Position numbers and translations under genes: made by a program
The notes under the pieces: model-generated
Seen by the model: only the letters and a program-made list of their open reading frames with translations
The model's database searches: none
Told to the model about the DNA's origin: nothing
DNA from: Pseudomonas citri
Lineage (GTDB): Bacteria > Pseudomonadota > Gammaproteobacteria > Pseudomonadales > Pseudomonadaceae
Reading direction: 5' to 3'
DNA length: 51,892 nt
Assembly (NCBI RefSeq): GCF_025336485.1
Contig: NZ_JAODAB010000034.1
Coordinates: forward strand, 1-51,892
In this document: positions 1-8,588 of the stretch, in pieces
Layout: every line of letters begins with the position of its first letter
Position numbering within the stretch: the first letter of the stretch is position 1

Positions 1-80
1 GATAGATTTAAGCAAGCCAACCACACCACCCGTTAATCAGTATTGCAAAAATGGGGGTGACCATAGATTTTCATGGCCGA

Positions 81-1352
81 CTAGTTGTTTGAGAGGTGAA
101 ATGCGGGCGCCATGTTGTCTTGCTCTCGTTTCGACAGGCCCAGCGCCGCTGCCAGCGTCGGCCATTGGCTGACCACTTCCTGGAACTGCGCAATGATCTC
201 CCGGGCATCTGTCTGGCCGACTCGAAAATACTCTGCGACCTCGAGAGCGAGTTCCAGGTCCAGGGCATTGTCCGCATCGGTGATGTTGAGCTTAAGCCCA
301 TCGGCGTGGGGGACAGGATTCATGTCATACGCAGCGGACAGGCGCCACCCTCGACCAGGGTCGAGAATGAATCCGTGATTGCGTAAATGGTCATCGGTAT
401 TGGAAACCAGGATGTTGAACACAATTCGTGACCAAAGCTCCCGCAGGTCTGCTTTGGTTTGCGAGCCGTGTTCGATCAGCACCTCTGCCAGTTCCAGATA
501 GCTGGCACCTGTCGAGGCATCATCACCGTCCACTCGGTCGGTCATGGTCATCGCTGAAGCAAAGTGCAGCCGGCCACCTTGTTCGGTGCGGTCGAAGCGC
601 TTGACCATAAAGCAGTGGTGATCGCTCGCATAGCGCCGGGCGATACCCGTGGCGACCCGTAAACCACAATGATTAGCCAGGGCGTTCAGCACCATTTCCC
701 AAGCGCCGACATCATATTCGTCGCGTGTGCTTGGAAATTTGGCGATCCATAGGTGCCCCTTCTCGTCAGCGACGCTGGCCTTGGGTCTCGCTCCGCCCAG
801 AGAGCCGCCAGGTGCAATCAGCATTCTCAGCCATTGGCGGCCGTGGAGCGAGGTGTTGTCCGGGTCATTTTCCAGGGCTCGACTTGCCTGTTCCAAAGCA
901 CGCAGTTCGACAAAAGGGGGAGCCGCCACGCCGTCCCGGTCATCGAGAAAGTTGCCCTCGTCATTGAGCCTGTATCGGATTGCACCGACGCGATAGAGAT
1001 CATGGACACCCAAGAGATAGTCGGATTCAAACAACTTGCTGCCTTTGGGAAGCAAGCCGTCCCGAATGTCTCGCTCTAGCCGGCGCTTCATCAGCAGTTG
1101 CCCCCATCGATCAGGGCTTGAGTCGGCGAAGACGCCAAATCGGCTCTGGTGTTGACCGGGAAATTGACGCCCCTCGAAGAGCTGGATGCGAGGATCCAGC
1201 GATATGAAGTTCAACGCTGGATCGGATAGGGCGGCTACGTCGTACTCAAACTCGAACACATCAGCGGAGCGAGTCTTCCGGGCATGCAGCAAGCCTAGGC
1301 GTCTCGGGCCACCCAATGATTCCCAGTCGGCGTACACGGCAATCAATGTCAT
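81..1352 (-). CDS. HipA-like serine/threonine kinase toxin (type II TA)
   Basis: This 423-residue protein has the layout of HipA kinases, toxins that phosphorylate a cellular target (GltX for E. coli HipA) and induce dormancy. Visible signatures are the glycine-rich ATP loop GGSLGGARPKA (residues 182-192), a lysine in LWIAKF (K205), the catalytic segment NTDDHLRNH (D320 and N325 in the positions of HipA D309 and N314), and YDMNP (D343) as the metal-binding aspartate. The catalytic core looks complete. The ATG overlaps the stop of the upstream HTH gene by 4 bp (ATGA), so the two are translationally coupled, antitoxin first. The length is near the usual 430-440. The kinase assignment is firm; the target is unknown. 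Confidence 0.9.
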   Translation of the reverse strand: MTLIAVYADWESLGGPRRLGLLHARKTRSADVFEFEYDVAALSDPALNFISLDPRIQLFEGRQFPGQHQSRFGVFADSSPDRWGQLLMKRRLERDIRDGLLPKGSKLFESDYLLGVHDLYRVGAIRYRLNDEGNFLDDRDGVAAPPFVELRALEQASRALENDPDNTSLHGRQWLRMLIAPGGSLGGARPKASVADEKGHLWIAKFPSTRDEYDVGAWEMVLNALANHCGLRVATGIARRYASDHHCFMVKRFDRTEQGGRLHFASAMTMTDRVDGDDASTGASYLELAEVLIEHGSQTKADLRELWSRIVFNILVSNTDDHLRNHGFILDPGRGWRLSAAYDMNPVPHADGLKLNITDADNALDLELALEVAEYFRVGQTDAREIIAQFQEVVSQWPTLAAALGLSKREQDNMAPAFHLSNN

Positions 1353-1846
1353 TGTTTATCCATTGAAGGCTTGGTTTTTTTGGAGGTGGTCAGCAGTCTG
1401 GAAAGAGAATGGGTATTGAGAGGAAAGTCGGCAGAGACATCTGGTTTTTGATGCCTGTTCTCAGTCTCGTCCATGTTCCCGCCTTGCCCTGCCGGAGAGT
1501 TTTTCAAAGAGCTCGTCCTGGGCGCTCGAGAACTTTTGCTGGTCGCGGTTTTTGTCGCGGTGAGCAGTTGAGCATCTTGCAGTTGCCTTCCGAGTTCGTC
1601 GACGGCTGCGAGTTTGTTCAGATCTCTTTCCAGGCCCAACACCTGCATGACTGACAGATAGGCGCCGATGGTTACGCCTGCGCCGCCTGACTCCAGAGAG
1701 CGCAAGGTTGTCAGGGACATGCCCGATCTTTCGGCGACTTGCTTGGCCGTCAGCTTGCGGCGTAGCCGCGCAAGCTTCAGCCGGCCGCCGAATTCGGATA
1801 ACAGCTTGGTCACGGGAGGGAGGAGAGGGGCTGTTTTCTTGGCCAT
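1349..1846 (-). CDS. HipB-like Xre antitoxin with long C-terminal tail
   Basis: Residues about 15-75 form a Cro/CI-type helix-turn-helix (GRLKLARLRRKLTAKQVAER, then SGMSLTTLRSLE), as in HipB, which binds HipA and represses its own operon. At 165 residues it is nearly twice the length of E. coli HipB. The extra 90 residues are polar and low in complexity (rich in K, S, T, N and Q), probably disordered. It is the first gene of the pair and overlaps the kinase by 4 bp. No clear Shine-Dalgarno precedes the ATG at 1846, so the start is the least certain part. Autoregulation is inferred from the family. Confidence 0.82.
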   Translation of the reverse strand: MAKKTAPLLPPVTKLLSEFGGRLKLARLRRKLTAKQVAERSGMSLTTLRSLESGGAGVTIGAYLSVMQVLGLERDLNKLAAVDELGRQLQDAQLLTATKTATSKSSRAPRTSSLKNSPAGQGGNMDETENRHQKPDVSADFPLNTHSLSRLLTTSKKTKPSMDKQ

Positions 1847-2157
1847 ATGGCAATATTCCGTGATTTTTCAATCATAACTACCAAAATATTAGCACTTAAT
1901 TCTAAAGGCCACCCTGCCGACCTGGAGAGCGAACGGGGGTGGTCCTTCGTGACGAGGATTGAGACTGTCGTTATTCCAGCTGAAGTCGATGTTAACAGCC
2001 AGAATAATGTCACTTAAGGCGCTGGACTCCCCCTTCATCGAAAAAGAAGAAAACTCCCACGACAGTCTAGGAATCGTCCGGTAAGCGTGCCTTCGTTTGC
2101 TCGGTAGGGTTTGCCGTGCCCTTCACAGGGGGCAAAGCGACTGAGCAAGGACGAAGC
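1847..2157. other. AT-rich divergent intergenic region, hipBA-like pair / bacteriocin
   Basis: This 311-bp gap separates the divergent HipB-like gene and the bacteriocin gene, so it must hold both promoters. The side next to the antitoxin is AT-rich (about 1860-1905). I found no LexA box and no clear PrtN P-box (ATTG-n-GT pattern) before the bacteriocin, unlike classical S-type pyocin genes. Short open frames here have no coding support. Confidence 0.5.
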
Positions 2158-3372
2158 ATGACGAAAGGAAAAAACGCACCTCCTCAGGTTTGGGAGTATC
2201 AGGGCGGCGATTGGCGGATCAGGGTCTTGCGGGACATGACCCCCAGCGAATTGGCGAAGAGAGACACCGCTCAACAAGCCTACGAGGACATGCTTGGCAG
2301 GCAACTGGCCTATATGAAAGAGCGCCTGGCTCTACTACGGGAAGAACCACGTCCCGTCATGAAAGGTTGTGTCTTTGCCAAATCGTGCCAGTTGCCTGAC
2401 TCGCTGATTGATTACCAGCATCCTCGTGGTTACATCCCGACGGAACTCGTTAAAGAGTACGGTGCGCTCACCTTGCTGGGTGGACGCGAGGTCAGCGAGT
2501 CGGGGCGTATACCGCTGAAAAGAATCAGCGGCGCGTTGCCGGCAAGCGTCGGCACATTCGCCTTGGGTGGGGCAGCATTGTCTGCGGGTGAAGTGGGGGC
2601 CGGCGCCGTGGCCGGCGCTATCTCCGCGCCAGTGGTGGCGGGCGCCTTGATTGGCCTGGTGGGATTGCTGGCGCCCGCGAACCTGGGTGACGGTGCGCTG
2701 TACACCGAAGAGCAACTGCGCTCGCTGGAGCAGGCCCGCACCCGGGTTCGGCTGCATATCGAAACCCAGGCCGACGGAACGCTCAAAGGGTACGGCTACA
2801 ACACCCAGGCGCGGCGGGACTGGGAAATGATCCCGGTGGTGACGTTCCAGGCACGCGGCGAGCAGCAGGTCGCGGATTTTGGCGATGGGATCGAGCTAAT
2901 CTGGACGCCGGCGGTCGATCCTTCCGCCACACTGGGCATCCCCGCCCTGGAGGCCGCACCCCAGGCTCCGCACATCTGGATCTTCCCGCCGACGCCTGCG
3001 GCGGACAGCATCATCGTCAACCCGATTTATCCGCCGGAGTACAAGGATTTCATTCTTGTGTTTCCGGTGGGGGCTGGGGTTTCGCCGCTTTATATTGTGT
3101 TAAATGTTTCTGACCATAAATATCACCCAACGCCTAAAGGGATCCTCCCTGCTTTTCCTGAACTTGTTCGTGGTCGATCAAAAACTGCCGTACAAGGGGG
3201 AGGAGGGTTACGTCCCCGTTGGACTGACAGAGCAGGAAACATTTATGAGTGGGACCGTCAGCATGGAACCCTGGAAAAATACAACAAACGCGGAAAGCAC
3301 TTAGGTGAGTTCAATCCCATTACGGGTGATCAGACAAAAAGTGCGGACAGGACAAGAGAGGTAGAACCATGA
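2158..3372 (+). CDS. S-type pyocin-domain bacteriocin/effector with colicin E3-type rRNase domain
   Basis: A 404-residue toxin. Residues about 120-310 match the pyocin S domain: a Gly/Ala-rich helical stretch, then WIFPPTPAADSI and NPIYPPEYKDFILVFP. The last 60 residues match the colicin E3 cytotoxic domain, which cuts 16S rRNA at the A site. The E3 catalytic residues D510, H513, E517 and R545 align with D366, H369, E373 and R400 (motif YEWDRQHGTLEKY); E515 of E3 is Thr here. The start at 2158 has AAGGA seven bases upstream; an in-frame ATG at 2116 has none. It is shorter than E3 (551) or pyocin S1 (about 617), and I see no obvious receptor-binding domain or TonB box, so release as a bacteriocin or delivery by a secretion system are both open. 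It overlaps the next gene by 4 bp. Confidence 0.88.
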   Translation: MTKGKNAPPQVWEYQGGDWRIRVLRDMTPSELAKRDTAQQAYEDMLGRQLAYMKERLALLREEPRPVMKGCVFAKSCQLPDSLIDYQHPRGYIPTELVKEYGALTLLGGREVSESGRIPLKRISGALPASVGTFALGGAALSAGEVGAGAVAGAISAPVVAGALIGLVGLLAPANLGDGALYTEEQLRSLEQARTRVRLHIETQADGTLKGYGYNTQARRDWEMIPVVTFQARGEQQVADFGDGIELIWTPAVDPSATLGIPALEAAPQAPHIWIFPPTPAADSIIVNPIYPPEYKDFILVFPVGAGVSPLYIVLNVSDHKYHPTPKGILPAFPELVRGRSKTAVQGGGGLRPRWTDRAGNIYEWDRQHGTLEKYNKRGKHLGEFNPITGDQTKSADRTREVEP

Positions 3373-3596
3373 CTTTCGGTGTGTTGGGCTTTTATCGAAA
3401 TAGGGATGAATTGGTGTTTGAGCAAGACATCAGCTTGTCAGTAGAGGACTTGAAGCCTGTGATGCGATGGATGAATAACCAAGACCACATTGGTGCAGAC
3501 TTCAAGCTTTCTGCAGCACAAGTGCGTGAAATTGAGCAGTTGGCGTCGGTGGTTTTTCCTGAAGGGTTGGATTTTTATCTAACGTCCCACGACTGA
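3369..3596 (+). CDS. Putative immunity protein for the E3-type nuclease
   Basis: A 75-residue acidic protein whose ATG overlaps the toxin stop (ATGA), the classic bacteriocin-immunity arrangement. The sequence begins MTFGVLGFYRNRDELVFEQD and has alternating hydrophobic and charged stretches. It is clearly not the cloacin/E3 immunity type (about 85 residues, different motifs). The immunity role is inferred from position, size, acidity and translational coupling, not from a recognised motif. It is lower in GC than its neighbours, as is common for immunity cassettes. Confidence 0.7.
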   Translation: MTFGVLGFYRNRDELVFEQDISLSVEDLKPVMRWMNNQDHIGADFKLSAAQVREIEQLASVVFPEGLDFYLTSHD

Positions 3597-3619
3597 TTAT
3601 CAAACGTTAAGCCTAATCC

Positions 3620-3886
3620 TCAACGCAACCGCTGTCGCACAACCTCCAGCAACTCACTGCCATCCTGAACCAACAGATACAACGCATGCACGATGCTCGG
3701 GATATCCCTCACATCGGCGTGTTTGAAGCACAGGCAATGCAAGGTTTCGAGCAGGTCGCTGGAGGCGCGGATTCTTTGGGCGGCGGCGTCGCAGAGGTCC
3801 TGGATATCGGCCTCGGTGTCGATGGCCAGGATCGGTGTACCGTTGAGTCGCTGGTATCGGTTGGCGCTCGGGTCGTCTGTGTGCAT
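3620..3886 (-). CDS. Conserved small hypothetical protein
   Basis: An 88-residue, mostly helical, soluble protein with no signal peptide. The pattern ILAIDTEADIQDLCDAAAQR, then LLETLHCLCFK and LLVQDGSELLEVV, recalls small Pseudomonas DUF proteins of unknown function, but I cannot name the family. It has a GAGAGG-type ribosome site five bases before the ATG at 3886. It is convergent with the immunity gene and monocistronic. It could be a late addition to the bacteriocin island, but nothing in the sequence links it functionally. Confidence 0.65.
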   Translation of the reverse strand: MHTDDPSANRYQRLNGTPILAIDTEADIQDLCDAAAQRIRASSDLLETLHCLCFKHADVRDIPSIVHALYLLVQDGSELLEVVRQRLR

Positions 3887-4143
3887 TCGGGCCTCTCAGT
3901 CCGATTTCCTAATCGAATCGCGGACTATAGAGAGCACTGCCCGAGCGCCGCAATATGGCCCGAAGGGACAGATTGTGTAGGGCGTTTACCGGCGTCTGAC
4001 GCTTGAATCAGAGTGCTGTTCCGAAGTTTGCCGCCTGTCATCATTTTTCGCTCGATTATCAGGCGGATCCTACAAGCGTGCTGTAAGACGCGCCTCAGAC
4101 GCGGTAGTCCGTTTCCGATGAAACTGTCATCGCCGTTATCTGC

Positions 4144-5208
4144 TCAGTCGATCAAGATACCGGGAATGCGTCGTGCGGCCTCTTCCAGATCCATCAGCCC
4201 TCTGCCATAAGCTTCACTGTTGGCGTAGATACCGCTGCGGTTGGTCGTCGCCAGCAGGTGCTCGCGCACTTGTTGCGGACTGAGTTGCGGGTAACGGCTT
4301 TGTAGTGCGGCCAACGCGCCAGTGACCAAGGCGGCTGCGGGGGAGGTGCCGGCGGTTTGCATGTAGTGGCCGTCCTTGCCAACGGTGAGCAGGCCTGCCT
4401 GTGCGCCGGAGTCGCCGCCTGGGACGGCGATGCACCAGGCAGCCGCGATGCCGCAATAGTTGGATTTGCCATTGATGGCGCTGCCGTCGTTTTTCAGGGC
4501 AACCACCGCGATCCAGCCTTTTTCCAGTTCTGGCAAGGCCGCCGGCAAACCGGGTTCGGCCAGGGGTTCTCGCTTGAGTTCGTTGCCGGTAGGGAAGACG
4601 AACACGGCGCCGTCCGACACCAACTTTCGGGCAACGGCCAAGGAGTCGGGCATCACCTGTTTGTAACGCGCTTCACTGATTTCGGTGGCGGGGATGGCGT
4701 TGGCCCATGAGTTGTTGAACAAACGGGCGCCCTTGTCGAAGCCGCTTTGCCAGGACTGGGCGATTTCCTGATCGAAGAAGAACGGCTCGTTGTCATCGCC
4801 AAAGCGAAAGGGGATCAGCCGGGCGTTGAATGCCATGCCATGCATGCCCTGGTCGTCTTTGTTCGCGGCGATGATACCGGCCATTTGCGTGCCGTGACCC
4901 AGGCGGTCAACCGTGCCGGGACGGTTTTCGACATGATCGAAACCAGGATCGGCCAGCCTGCCCTCGAACTCATTCAGGCCGGCATCAAGCCCCGAGTCGA
5001 TCAACGCGACGACCACGTCCTGGCCGGTGCCGCCCAATGCATACAAGGCTGAAGCCTTGACCACGGCCAAGCCTCGCTGGGCATGATATTCCGGGGTTTC
5101 GAATGCGTTCGGTTCCACGCCGGAGGGTTCAGGTGTGCTCAGGCAGCCGACCAATAATGAGGCCAGCGTGATTGTCAGGATACGGGTTACGAAGTAGCGA
5201 CATGACAT
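4144..5208 (-). CDS. S8 (subtilisin-family) serine protease lipoprotein
   Basis: A 354-residue secreted protease. An N-terminal signal peptide ends in a lipobox (LVGC, Cys22), so the mature protein should be lipid-anchored. The subtilase triad is complete: Asp71 (ALIDSGLD), His105 (GHGTQMAG), Ser289 (GTSPAAALVTGA), with the oxyanion Asn209 in FPTGNE. The domain fills residues 45-350 and the protein stops there. It resembles the passenger of Pseudomonas autotransporter subtilases but has no C-terminal beta-barrel and no long inhibitory propeptide. It is monocistronic. Substrate unknown; the protease call is firm. Confidence 0.9.
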   Translation of the reverse strand: MSCRYFVTRILTITLASLLVGCLSTPEPSGVEPNAFETPEYHAQRGLAVVKASALYALGGTGQDVVVALIDSGLDAGLNEFEGRLADPGFDHVENRPGTVDRLGHGTQMAGIIAANKDDQGMHGMAFNARLIPFRFGDDNEPFFFDQEIAQSWQSGFDKGARLFNNSWANAIPATEISEARYKQVMPDSLAVARKLVSDGAVFVFPTGNELKREPLAEPGLPAALPELEKGWIAVVALKNDGSAINGKSNYCGIAAAWCIAVPGGDSGAQAGLLTVGKDGHYMQTAGTSPAAALVTGALAALQSRYPQLSPQQVREHLLATTNRSGIYANSEAYGRGLMDLEEAARRIPGILID

Positions 5209-5439
5209 GGTTCGTTCCTTGAAGACCGTCTTGGGCGCCAGGCTTCCTTGCCTTGAGATGGCGCATGGTTGACCCGCACCTTAGCGTGGATACGAGGGAT
5301 GGGCGAGGCATCGAGACGCCTGGATTTGTATCTGCCCGTGGCAATCCAGTTTTTTCGAGGCTGCGGTGCACACCTACCTGATCGAGGTTGGCGGCTTGGG
5401 TATCCGAGGTGGTGGGGGCGTAGCGAGGTGGTCTGAAAC

Positions 5440-5486
5440 GAAAAATCGCAGCCTCCGGTCAGCCATGGGCTGAAGGAGGCTGCGAT
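5440..5486 (-). terminator. Rho-independent terminator of the glycine-zipper gene
   Basis: Twelve-base perfect arms (5445-5456 and 5475-5486, ATCGCAGCCTCC and its complement) flank an 18-nt loop. On the minus strand the hairpin is followed by a T run (TTTTTCG). It lies 29 bases past the stop of the gene at 5515. The rest of the 5209-5514 gap shows nothing else I can support. Confidence 0.8.
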
Positions 5487-5514
5487 CTTGAACGGCTGGA
5501 GTGAATGTCAGCCG

Positions 5515-5994
5515 TTAGTCGCGGTAATAGCGATGATGATGTTTGCGATGCCCATAGGCATGGCCACGACCGGGGTGACCATCTCGGTAGTAGCGGCGGT
5601 CACCGCGGCGACCGTCATAACCACGGTCATCGTCATCGTCCTTGCCCATGTAGTTACCCAGTGCGCCACCGGCGCCACCGCCTGCTGCGGCACCGATCAG
5701 GCTACCGGTGGTGCCGCCCATGCTGCGGCCGACCACGTTACCGCCAGCTGCGCCCAGTGCGCCGCCGATTGCCGCTTCGCCGCGGCTGTGTCTGTCAGCG
5801 CCGACCGCACTACCACCCGCACCGCCCAGCGCTGCGCCGATGGTGGAACCGGTGTTGCCGCCCAGGGACTGGCCGACGACCGAACCCAAAACCCCGCCCA
5901 ATGCGCCACCGACACCTGCTTCGGCGGTGCCGCCGGCAGACGCGACGCCACTGACCAGGCCAAGGGACAACAAGAGAATGGAGGAGAACTTCAT
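5515..5994 (-). CDS. Glycine-zipper (YMGG-like) envelope protein
   Basis: A 159-residue exported protein: a signal peptide (residues 1-20, ending ASA), then about 95 residues of repeated small-residue zipper units such as GGALGGVLGSVVGQSLGG and IGAALGGAGGSAVG, a DDDDD acidic patch, and a tail rich in R, Y, H and G. Glycine-zipper regions of this kind pack as transmembrane or envelope-associated helices. The mature function is unknown. It is monocistronic, with its own terminator downstream. Confidence 0.82.
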   Translation of the reverse strand: MKFSSILLLSLGLVSGVASAGGTAEAGVGGALGGVLGSVVGQSLGGNTGSTIGAALGGAGGSAVGADRHSRGEAAIGGALGAAGGNVVGRSMGGTTGSLIGAAAGGGAGGALGNYMGKDDDDDRGYDGRRGDRRYYRDGHPGRGHAYGHRKHHHRYYRD

Positions 5995-6152
5995 AGAGGA
6001 GCCTCAAAGGGATGACGGGCGCGATCCTGAGGCCGGCTTCGCTGCGTGACAATCGAAATCCGACGAGTAACACGACTTGTGCACAATTCTATAAGTTATT
6101 GTTTTTTGGGCGGAACTTAACGTCTTTTCGCCGGTCTTTAGCCACTTGGACA

Positions 6153-6182
6153 GGCCGTTTTCCGTGGAAAACGGCCTTTTTT
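6153..6182 (+). terminator. Orphan plus-strand Rho-independent terminator
   Basis: Eleven-base perfect arms (GGCCGTTTTCC at 6153-6163, complement at 6166-6176) with a 2-nt centre are followed by six T on the plus strand. No plus-strand gene lies within the preceding kilobase; both flanking genes are on the minus strand. It could end an unannotated small RNA from about 6000-6180. On the minus strand there is no T run. Confidence 0.7.
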
Positions 6183-6239
6183 ATGGGCGCTGGAAAGTAC
6201 TTTGTGGCGAGGGGCACCGATGATCCAGCCAAGGCTGTA

Positions 6240-8588
6240 TCAGGCTGACTTGGCCAGGATCAACCCGTTCTCGCTCGGCATTTCCAGGCGGATCGCCACG
6301 AACTTCGACGTCGGAGTGTGGCTGTCGTCGCCAGTGCTTTCCAGCGGTACCAGCGGATTCACTTCAGGGTAGTAGGCCGCGGCCTGCCCGGCGGGGATGT
6401 CGAACGCCAGCAGGGTAAAGCCCTTGACCCGCCGCTCATGGCCGTCATCCCAGAGCGAGACGATGTCAGCCTTCTGGCCTGGCTTGAAGCCCAGGCGGAG
6501 GATGTCCGCTTCGTTGACGAACAGCACATCCCGCTGGCCCTTCACGCCGCGATAACGGTCATCCAGGCTGTAGACGGTGGTGTTGTACTGATCATGGGAG
6601 CGCATCGACTGCATGATCAGATCCGGCAACTGGCCGGTGGCGCGGGTGCGTTCATGCACCAGGTCGCTCGGCAACAGGTTGGGCTTGAAGTTGGCACGGC
6701 CCGAGGCTGTGTCCCAGCGACGTGCAGCGGCGTTGTTGCCCAGGTAGAACCCTCCGGGATGCTTGAGCTTTTCGTTGAAGTGCTTGAAGCCTGGAATGGT
6801 GTCGGCGATGAGGTCGCGGATACGAGCGTAGTCGGCCACCAGCCAGTTCCAGTCCACCGGGCGGCTACCCAGCGTGGCGGCGGCCATGCCGGCGATGATC
6901 CACGGTTCGGAGCGCATCTGGTTCGACAGTGGCTGCAACTGGCCCTTGGAGGCATGGACCATGCTGAAGGAGTCTTCTACGGTCACCGCTTGCGAGCCTT
7001 CGGTTTGCAGGTCGATGTCGGTGCGTCCCAGGCACGGCAGGATCAACGCCTCCTTGCCGTGGGCCAGGTGGCTGCGGTTGAGCTTGGTGCTGATCTGTAC
7101 CGTCAGGTCGCAATTGCTCAACGCCTGGAAAGTCCGATGGCTGTCCGGCGTGGCCTGGGCGAAGTTACCGCCCAGGGCGATGAACACTTTTGCGTGGCCG
7201 TCGGCCATGGCGTGGATCGCCTCGACCACGTTGTGGCCGTTTTCCCGCGGGACCTTGAACTGGAAACGCCGCTCCAGCGCGTCGAGGAACGCGGCTGGCG
7301 GGCACTCGTTGATACCCATGGTCCGGTCGCCCTGCACGTTGCTGTGGCCGCGAACCGGGCACAGGCCGGCGCCCGGCCGGCCGATGTTGCCGCGCAGCAT
7401 CATCACGTTGGCGATTTCCTGGATGGTCGCCACCGAATGCCGGTGTTGAGTGATCCCCATCGCCCAGCACATGACCACGCTCTCGCTGTCGGCGTACATG
7501 CGCGCCGCTTGCTCGATTTCGGCCAGGGTCAGGCCTGATTGCTCGACGATCTGTTCCCACGGTGTGTCGTCGACGGCGGCCAGGTAGTCCAGCACGTTGG
7601 CGCTGTGTTCATTGAGAAACCCATGGTCGAACACCGCCGGGGCGCCGGTTTTTTGCGCATCTCGCTCCCATTGCAGCAGGAACTTGGCCATGCCGCGCAA
7701 TATCGCCATGTCGCCGCCCAAGGCTGGACGCAAATAGGCGGTGTGGGTGGGCTTGTTGCCGTTGGTGAGCATTTCCAGCGGGTTCTGCGGATGCTGGAAA
7801 CGCTCCAGCCCTCGCTCCTTGAGCGGGTTGATGCACACCACCTGGGCGCCGCGCTTCACCGCCTCGCGCAGCGGTTCGAGCATGCGCGGGTGATTGGTGC
7901 CCGGGTTCTGGCCCCAGACGAAAATCGCGTCGGCGTGCTCGAAGTCGTCGAAGGTCACCGTGCCCTTGCCCACCCCAACACTCTGGGCCAATGCCACGCC
8001 ACTGGCCTCGTGGCACATGTTCGAGCAGTCGGGGAAGTTGTTGGTACCGTAGGCACGTACGAACAGTTGATAAAGGTACGCAGCTTCGTTGCTGGCCCGG
8101 CCTGAGGTATAGAACTCGGCCTGGTTGGGATTGCTGAGCCCGCGCAGATGTTTGCTGACCAGGGTGAACGCGTCTTCCCAGCTGATGGGCTTGTAACGGT
8201 CGGTCTCGGCGTCATACCTCATCGGCTCGGTGAGGCGACCTTGGTATTCGAGCCAATAGTCGCTCTGCTCCAGCAGCGCCGTCACGCTGTGCCTGGCAAA
8301 GAATGCCGCATCGACACGGCGCTTGGTCGCTTCCCAGTTCACCGCCTTGGCGCCGTTCTCGCAGAACTTCACCATGCCGCTTTCCGGTGAGTCACCCCAG
8401 GCGCAGCCAGGGCAGTCAAAGCCACCGTTCTGGTTGGTCTTGAGCATCATGCGGATGTTCTTCAGCGCGTTGTCGCTGGTCAGCCAGGCCTGGGCAACGC
8501 TGATCAACGCGCCCCACCCCCCGGCCGGGCCCTTGTAGGGCTTGTAGCGCGGCATGGGTTTCTGGTCGGCTTGTTGATGCTTGCTCAC
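6240..8588 (-). CDS. FdhF/YdeP-family molybdopterin oxidoreductase
   Basis: A 782-residue homologue of the YdeP branch of formate dehydrogenase-like molybdoenzymes. The N-terminal cluster motif is GGFDCPGCAWGD, and the middle has the molybdopterin-binding pattern (VWGQNPGTNHPRML, VMCWAMGITQHRHSV, VQGDRTMGINECPP). No selenocysteine codon is involved, and the branch's substrate is not established; E. coli YdeP is linked to acid resistance. I take the GTG at 8588, which overlaps the fdhD stop (GTGA); an ATG twelve codons later is an alternative. The frame stays open far upstream through fdhD, but that part is a shadow. Confidence 0.9.
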   Translation of the reverse strand: MSKHQQADQKPMPRYKPYKGPAGGWGALISVAQAWLTSDNALKNIRMMLKTNQNGGFDCPGCAWGDSPESGMVKFCENGAKAVNWEATKRRVDAAFFARHSVTALLEQSDYWLEYQGRLTEPMRYDAETDRYKPISWEDAFTLVSKHLRGLSNPNQAEFYTSGRASNEAAYLYQLFVRAYGTNNFPDCSNMCHEASGVALAQSVGVGKGTVTFDDFEHADAIFVWGQNPGTNHPRMLEPLREAVKRGAQVVCINPLKERGLERFQHPQNPLEMLTNGNKPTHTAYLRPALGGDMAILRGMAKFLLQWERDAQKTGAPAVFDHGFLNEHSANVLDYLAAVDDTPWEQIVEQSGLTLAEIEQAARMYADSESVVMCWAMGITQHRHSVATIQEIANVMMLRGNIGRPGAGLCPVRGHSNVQGDRTMGINECPPAAFLDALERRFQFKVPRENGHNVVEAIHAMADGHAKVFIALGGNFAQATPDSHRTFQALSNCDLTVQISTKLNRSHLAHGKEALILPCLGRTDIDLQTEGSQAVTVEDSFSMVHASKGQLQPLSNQMRSEPWIIAGMAAATLGSRPVDWNWLVADYARIRDLIADTIPGFKHFNEKLKHPGGFYLGNNAAARRWDTASGRANFKPNLLPSDLVHERTRATGQLPDLIMQSMRSHDQYNTTVYSLDDRYRGVKGQRDVLFVNEADILRLGFKPGQKADIVSLWDDGHERRVKGFTLLAFDIPAGQAAAYYPEVNPLVPLESTGDDSHTPTSKFVAIRLEMPSENGLILAKSA

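Noticed and set aside
1900..1955. Imperfect inverted repeat GGCCACCC...GGGTGG
   Set aside because: It has several mismatches and no T run or clear operator geometry, so it is probably chance in GC-rich DNA.
6318..7538. Long plus-strand open frame (406 codons)
   Set aside because: It runs antisense through the molybdopterin oxidoreductase gene; its composition follows from the opposite strand's codon bias and it has no ribosome site or domain.
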